Source: Panacagrimonas sp. (lineage in GTDB: Bacteria > Pseudomonadota > Gammaproteobacteria > Nevskiales > Nevskiaceae). From it: 64,000 nt of DNA. The DNA is taken from NCBI RefSeq assembly GCF_020697055.1, contig NZ_JAJFBP010000021.1:1-64000 (forward strand). The letters are read 5' to 3'. A program made the translations under genes and the position numbers. Under the pieces are notes generated by a model. That model had not been told where the DNA came from and did not search any database. It was given only the letters and a program-made list of their open reading frames with translations. Below are positions 60,320-64,000 of the stretch, in pieces (within the stretch, counting starts at the first letter, position 1; the number at the start of each line of letters is the position of its first letter).

Positions 60320-60831
60320 CGTGCGTGTGCTCCCTGGGCCGGACGCGCGGTCGAATACGCGGCGAAGCGCACCATGGAAATTCCATCCGGACACAGGCGA
60401 TCGGCCATACAGGCGACGAGTGCTCCGGCCAACATCGCCACCAGTAGCGCGGAAGAGCCTGCTGCACCCGGCAGCGCCACGGCCGCATCACCGATCGTCG
60501 TGCAGCCGAGCAGCATTCCGATCGACATGAGCACGAAGCATCTCGTGCCGCGCCCGGCCTCCAGTCGCCACCCTTTCAAGCTGCGCTGGGCCCACAGGAC
60601 GATGGCGACGCTCGTCGCGTTGGCCAGGGCCATGCCCAGAAACATCGCCAGGTGCTCGCGAATGTGCATCGAAACGGTCCACAGCAAGCGGTCTGCGAGT
60701 GGGCGCGTGGTGCACAGACTCGGAAGCAGCGGCTGTGCCGTGACCAGCCAGCCCGCCACCATCCCGTAAACGCCCATCGCCGCGTGATGGGCGAACAGCG
60801 AAACCTCGCCGGTGGATCGGAGCGCGCTCAT
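60316..60831 (-). CDS. Integral membrane protein, function unknown
   Basis: 171 residues starting MSALRSTGEVSLFAHHAAMG. About four hydrophobic segments (near 15-35, 58-80, 98-115 and 122-145) are visible. His residues in SLFAHHAAMG and SMHIREHLAMF might bind metal. I recognise no family. It lies 23 nt after the linalool dehydratase-like gene and overlaps the SCO-like gene. It may anchor or work with that SCO protein (inference). Confidence 0.75.
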   Translation of the reverse strand: MSALRSTGEVSLFAHHAAMGVYGMVAGWLVTAQPLLPSLCTTRPLADRLLWTVSMHIREHLAMFLGMALANATSVAIVLWAQRSLKGWRLEAGRGTRCFVLMSIGMLLGCTTIGDAAVALPGAAGSSALLVAMLAGALVACMADRLCPDGISMVRFAAYSTARPAQGAHAR

Positions 60832-60854
60832 CGCACTCTTCCGCGGCAGGCCGG

Positions 60855-62432
60855 TCAGGCCCAGACGAGGGTGTAGGCGGACATCGCCTCGCGGCTGGCC
60901 ACCAGCTTCATGACATCGGCGTGCCGTTCGATCCTCAGGTCCGCCGTGCCCGCCACGCGCTCATCGTCACCGCTCGCGCTTTCGACGCCATCCCGATACA
61001 GCTTCCACGCGCCGCGTCCTTTCTCGAAAACGTTGGAGATCGAGATCTCCGCATCTCCCGACCGGTCCTGTCGCGCTTTGAGCGTGAATCGCAGCTCGGA
61101 TCCGGCCGGTTGGAACCGGGCCTCGACCACGTCGACGTTGTTCGAGATCTCCGTGAGCATCGGCTCAGCGAAATGGGTCCGCGTCCAGGGCCGGTTGTAG
61201 AACGTGTTCAGGCCACTGGGGACGTTCAGACGTGCGAACGGGAGCAGCGTATTCGACGTGATCGGCTCGACCAGCCGCAAGATGCCCTGCTCGTCGTAGC
61301 GCGTGTCGTTGCGAGGGTAGTAAAGACCACCGTCGCGCCAGGTCGGATTCATGAAACGATCCGCGTGTCCGAGCAGGCCGCGCAGTGTCTTCTCGTCGCC
61401 CAGTTCGGCCGCCGCCACTGCCGCCCAGCCGAAATCGGCGGTATCCGCGGTGGTCTTGACGCCGCGCACGTCGACCGGCTCCCACAGCCGGATCGCACAC
61501 GTGTCTTCCGGTCCCGGAATGAGAAATTCCTCGAGCATCCGAGGGTAATGCTCGTGCACGAAATCGGGGTTCCAGCTGTGCATCATCGTGGCCAGCCACG
61601 CGTCGGACCAGAGCCACGGCAGCGCGTTGGGAATCGGCACTTTCAGGTCCGTCACCACGTGGACCATGAAGTGCGCGCCCGCGTCGAGCATCCCGAATTC
61701 CTCCCACGCCTTGAGGTATCCCTCGGTGACTTCCTGGGCGCGCGTCGTGCCCTTGAGAAAGTCCTCGACGCGAAACGCCAGGATCGAAGGCTGGTTGCAG
61801 ATCTGGAACACGCAGCTGGGCTCGCATGCCACGCCCAGGTAGCCGTTCTGGACCATCTGCCAGTAGATCGTGTCGCTCAGGCTGTGCTGGTCGTACTCGA
61901 ACACCATCCGGTCACCGAAGGTGAGCGGGTTGATCGCCATCGTCAGCGCACCGGGCTTGGCGTAGCGATCGTCGTCGAACAGATAGTTGTAGAGCAGGGG
62001 CAGCAGCGTCAGGTACGCGCTGAACATGATGTTGTCTTTCTTCACCGGGTCCCACAGTGCCGGGACCTTTCCCCACAGGTGTCCGTTGGTCAGCGCCCCG
62101 CCCTGGCTGACGTAGTGCCAGTACATCCAGACGCCGGGATGCATCATCTTCCGGATCAGGTTCTGGAAGATCGGCTTGAAGACGCCGGGTGCGTTGGGCA
62201 AGCGGTGGTAATGCGCCAGGGCAAGCGCAAGGCCCGCATATGCGAGTTGATAACGGAACGCGCCGAAGTCCTCTTGAAGGCCGCAGCGCCCGCCCATCAT
62301 CGTCCACTCACCATCAAGCTGGCCGGCGATGTTCTCGATCTGCCGAAGGCTGCCGACCTGCTTGGCGTCCAGTCGGGGGGGAACTTGTGGGACGCGGGGG
62401 CCGCGCACAGGCGGATTCATTGGATGGTTCAT
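60855..62432 (-). CDS. Linalool dehydratase/isomerase-family protein
   Basis: 525 residues starting MNHPMNPPVRGPRVPQVPPR. It resembles the LinD (linalool dehydratase/isomerase) fold: WDPVKKDNIMFSAYLTLL is close to the LinD DPIEKENIMYKGHLNL segment, and CEPSCVFQIC (C203 and C212) keeps the two Cys at the spacing of the LinD CEPDNYFVQC pair. LinD interconverts linalool, geraniol and myrcene. Unlike LinD of Castellaniella, no signal peptide is visible, and the C-terminal about 110 residues form an extra beta-rich region. It heads a minus-strand set with aldehyde dehydrogenase and acyl-CoA synthetase. Confidence 0.82.
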   Translation of the reverse strand: MNHPMNPPVRGPRVPQVPPRLDAKQVGSLRQIENIAGQLDGEWTMMGGRCGLQEDFGAFRYQLAYAGLALALAHYHRLPNAPGVFKPIFQNLIRKMMHPGVWMYWHYVSQGGALTNGHLWGKVPALWDPVKKDNIMFSAYLTLLPLLYNYLFDDDRYAKPGALTMAINPLTFGDRMVFEYDQHSLSDTIYWQMVQNGYLGVACEPSCVFQICNQPSILAFRVEDFLKGTTRAQEVTEGYLKAWEEFGMLDAGAHFMVHVVTDLKVPIPNALPWLWSDAWLATMMHSWNPDFVHEHYPRMLEEFLIPGPEDTCAIRLWEPVDVRGVKTTADTADFGWAAVAAAELGDEKTLRGLLGHADRFMNPTWRDGGLYYPRNDTRYDEQGILRLVEPITSNTLLPFARLNVPSGLNTFYNRPWTRTHFAEPMLTEISNNVDVVEARFQPAGSELRFTLKARQDRSGDAEISISNVFEKGRGAWKLYRDGVESASGDDERVAGTADLRIERHADVMKLVASREAMSAYTLVWA

Positions 62433-62477
62433 CGTTCTCTCTCGCTCGCGTGCGCGATAGTGCGCCGGCGGCCCCGA

Positions 62478-63191
62478 TCAGGGCGCGCTGACTCCGTTGA
62501 CTGCTGTACCGTTGGTCCCATGCGACGGCCCTGAGCGACCCGTCGGCAGCGGTCGCTTCACCAGGGTCTGTGCCTCCGTTGCCGCGATGCCCAGCGAACG
62601 CAGCATCAGCGCCGACAATGCCCGGGGGTAGTCCTCGGACCGCTCTTCGATCAGCAACGCATGGAGCGCGGTGCGGCAGGCGCCGACCACGAGGTCCTTC
62701 GCCGCATGGATATCGTCGAACTTGAAGCGGCCCCTGCGCAGTCCATCCTCCAGATCCGGCCGGGGGAAGGCCAGCAGATCCGCGTTGACCGTGGTGATAT
62801 CGAGCGAAAGCGCGAAGACCACCCAACCCCACGTGCTGTTGTCCTGGGCCGTTTTCAGGATCAGCCGCGTCTTCGTGACCAGCCGCTCGGCAGGATCCTT
62901 TATCGAAGCGCACGCCTTCTGGATTTCGACGAAGGGATTGCGTCCGATCTCGGCCCACAGGTCGTCGAGGATTTCGCCTCGGGTCTGGTAGTAGTTGTAG
63001 AACGTACCGCGCGCGACGCCGGCTGCCTGGATGAAATCGTCGATCGTGGCCTTCTTCTCGCCATGCTCGGCCAGAACCTGCGCCGCGGCCGCGAGCAGTC
63101 GTGTGCGCGTGCGTTCGCGACGCTCCTGCCCAATTTCCTTGCGCCGTTGCAGGTTTTTTTTGACCTTGATCGCAGCGGACGAGTAATTCAT
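62478..63191 (-). CDS. TetR-family transcriptional regulator
   Basis: 237 residues starting MNYSSAAIKVKKNLQRRKEI. The helix-turn-helix is ATIDDFIQAAGVARGTFYNY with YQTRGEILDDLW following, a standard TetR N-terminus preceded by a basic extension. The C-terminal domain (about 90-200) has no named family. It lies 45 nt upstream of the LinD-like gene in the same direction and downstream of the Baeyer-Villiger-type gene, a likely local regulator. Confidence 0.88.
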   Translation of the reverse strand: MNYSSAAIKVKKNLQRRKEIGQERRERTRTRLLAAAAQVLAEHGEKKATIDDFIQAAGVARGTFYNYYQTRGEILDDLWAEIGRNPFVEIQKACASIKDPAERLVTKTRLILKTAQDNSTWGWVVFALSLDITTVNADLLAFPRPDLEDGLRRGRFKFDDIHAAKDLVVGACRTALHALLIEERSEDYPRALSALMLRSLGIAATEAQTLVKRPLPTGRSGPSHGTNGTAVNGVSAP

Positions 63192-63435
63192 GGCAAGCGC
63201 GGAGCGCGATCGTTCGGTTGGACGCGGAAACGGGAGGCGTTTGGAACGCGGTCGATTTGCGACGAAAGAGCCGTCATGTGGACGCTCCTGGGGTCGGCCG
63301 CCGAGGCCCGGCGATTATGGCGACCACCTAGAGGCCAAAACAACGCTCCCGAGGACAATCCCGGGACGCGCGCTCCGGGCGGAGCGAACTCACTTTCTGC
63401 GATGTCGCGCACGTGTCCGGGTCCAGGCGGGGCGA

Positions 63436-64000
63436 CTACGCGGCAGCCGCATCAACGGTGCCGCGCCGAAACTGCATGCCCTTGAAGCCGCCGTCGGATT
63501 CCTTCTTGAGTTCGCCGAAGTAGGTGTTCGCACCGCCGAAGAAGAACAGCGGCGCCGTCATTTTTCCGGGAATGTTCTTGCCGAGGAACCACGAATTGAC
63601 GCCTGCCCCATCCGCCAGCACGGTCATATCCATCGTCTCCTGCACGTGCTGGGTCCAGCGTTCACAAGCCTCCTGACGGGCCTCGACCACGGTGTTGCCG
63701 GTCGCGTCGAGATGCCGGATGCAGTTCCCGATCCACGTCACCGCGCGGTCGACGATCATCGGCGTGTTGGCAAACGGCGCCTGCGGCCCCGAGATCATGA
63801 AGAAATTGGGAAATCCGTTCATGCAGATCCCGAACTGCGTTTGCAGCGACTTGCGCCATACCTCCGCGATCGACTGCCCCTGGACCCCGCGCACGTCGAT
63901 CTTCACCAGCGCCCCGGTGCCACCGTCGAAACCGGTGGCGTAGATCACGACGTCGAAGTCGCCGTACTCGTGATGTCGGGTCTTCAACCCGGTCGGCGTC
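63436..64000 (-). CDS. Baeyer-Villiger-type flavin monooxygenase, C-terminal part (cut by window edge)
   Basis: 188 codons run to the right edge and continue beyond. The frame reads TPTGLKTRHHEYGDFDVVIY, then the class B flavin monooxygenase ATGF motif (VVIYATGFDGGTG), VRGVQGQSIAEVWR, and NGFPNFFMISGPQAPFANTP. These match the cyclohexanone monooxygenase-like C-terminal region. The N-terminal FAD-binding and BVMO fingerprint sequences are outside the window. The protein should oxidise a ketone to an ester or lactone with NADPH and O2. Confidence 0.85.
   Translation of the reverse strand, partial: TPTGLKTRHHEYGDFDVVIYATGFDGGTGALVKIDVRGVQGQSIAEVWRKSLQTQFGICMNGFPNFFMISGPQAPFANTPMIVDRAVTWIGNCIRHLDATGNTVVEARQEACERWTQHVQETMDMTVLADGAGVNSWFLGKNIPGKMTAPLFFFGGANTYFGELKKESDGGFKGMQFRRGTVDAAAA

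Overview
The window is a gene-dense, high-GC stretch (roughly two-thirds G+C by eye) of a Gram-negative bacterial chromosome. A complete set of phenol hydroxylase component genes, two XylR/DmpR-type sigma-54 activators, a biphenyl-type upper pathway, several Rieske oxygenases and a linalool dehydratase/isomerase homologue point to an aerobic aromatic- and terpenoid-degrading beta- or gammaproteobacterium. The genus cannot be fixed from sequence reading alone. I saw no rRNA, tRNA, CRISPR array, integrase or transposase.

Region 1 (1-5.7 kb): a multicomponent phenol hydroxylase operon, dmpKLMNOP, on the minus strand. dmpP runs off the left edge. The operon has a sigma-54 promoter (3880-3895), two tandem upstream palindromes about 31 bp apart (3960-4009), and a DmpR-type activator gene just upstream on the same strand.

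Region 2 (5.7-27 kb): mostly housekeeping and accessory genes. It includes a Leu/Phe-type dehydrogenase with a divergent Lrp regulator, a sirtuin, a histidine phosphatase, YjbQ, cytochrome c, LysE, an AraC regulator and several small hypotheticals. A decayed mosaic of two extradiol-dioxygenase-like fragments lies at 9.2-9.8 kb. At 21.7-24.6 kb an unusual tight operon (HEAGH metallopeptidase, ATP-grasp ligase, Fe/2-oxoglutarate oxygenase) is flanked by two hybrid histidine kinases.

Region 3 (27-37.8 kb): a biphenyl-like catabolic cluster on the minus strand, in the order bphC-type, a 42-codon ORF, bphA1, bphA2, Rieske ferredoxin, bphD and bphB. Upstream it has a textbook sigma-54 promoter and a divergent second DmpR-like regulator. 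Beyond a GntR gene, the same strand carries an SCP2-like protein, an alpha/beta hydrolase and an Old Yellow Enzyme family oxidoreductase. No ferredoxin reductase and no lower-pathway genes are present.

Region 4 (38.2-48.4 kb): two diverged copies of one cassette, each an amidase facing away from a Rieske oxygenase alpha subunit, a TetR regulator and a rubredoxin. A glyoxalase-II-type hydrolase separates them, and a class II aldolase follows copy 2. Rubredoxin beside a Rieske oxygenase is not the usual electron-transfer arrangement. With the shared operator-like TAGAGCA boxes, this is my best candidate for an undescribed system.

Region 5 (48.6-64 kb): a MalT-type LuxR regulator, then an AcoR-like sigma-54 activator divergent from a luciferase-like monooxygenase / hydrolase / RidA operon, with a predicted enhancer and -24/-12 promoter between them. 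Converging from the right is a minus-strand set that ends at an intrinsic terminator (56187-56218). It comprises a Baeyer-Villiger-type monooxygenase (cut by the right edge), TetR, a linalool dehydratase/isomerase homologue, a membrane protein, an SCO-like protein, an aldehyde dehydrogenase, an acyl-CoA synthetase and an NTF2-like fragment. Together these suggest conversion of a terpenoid or tertiary alcohol through aldehyde and acid to an acyl-CoA. That pathway is inferred, not shown.
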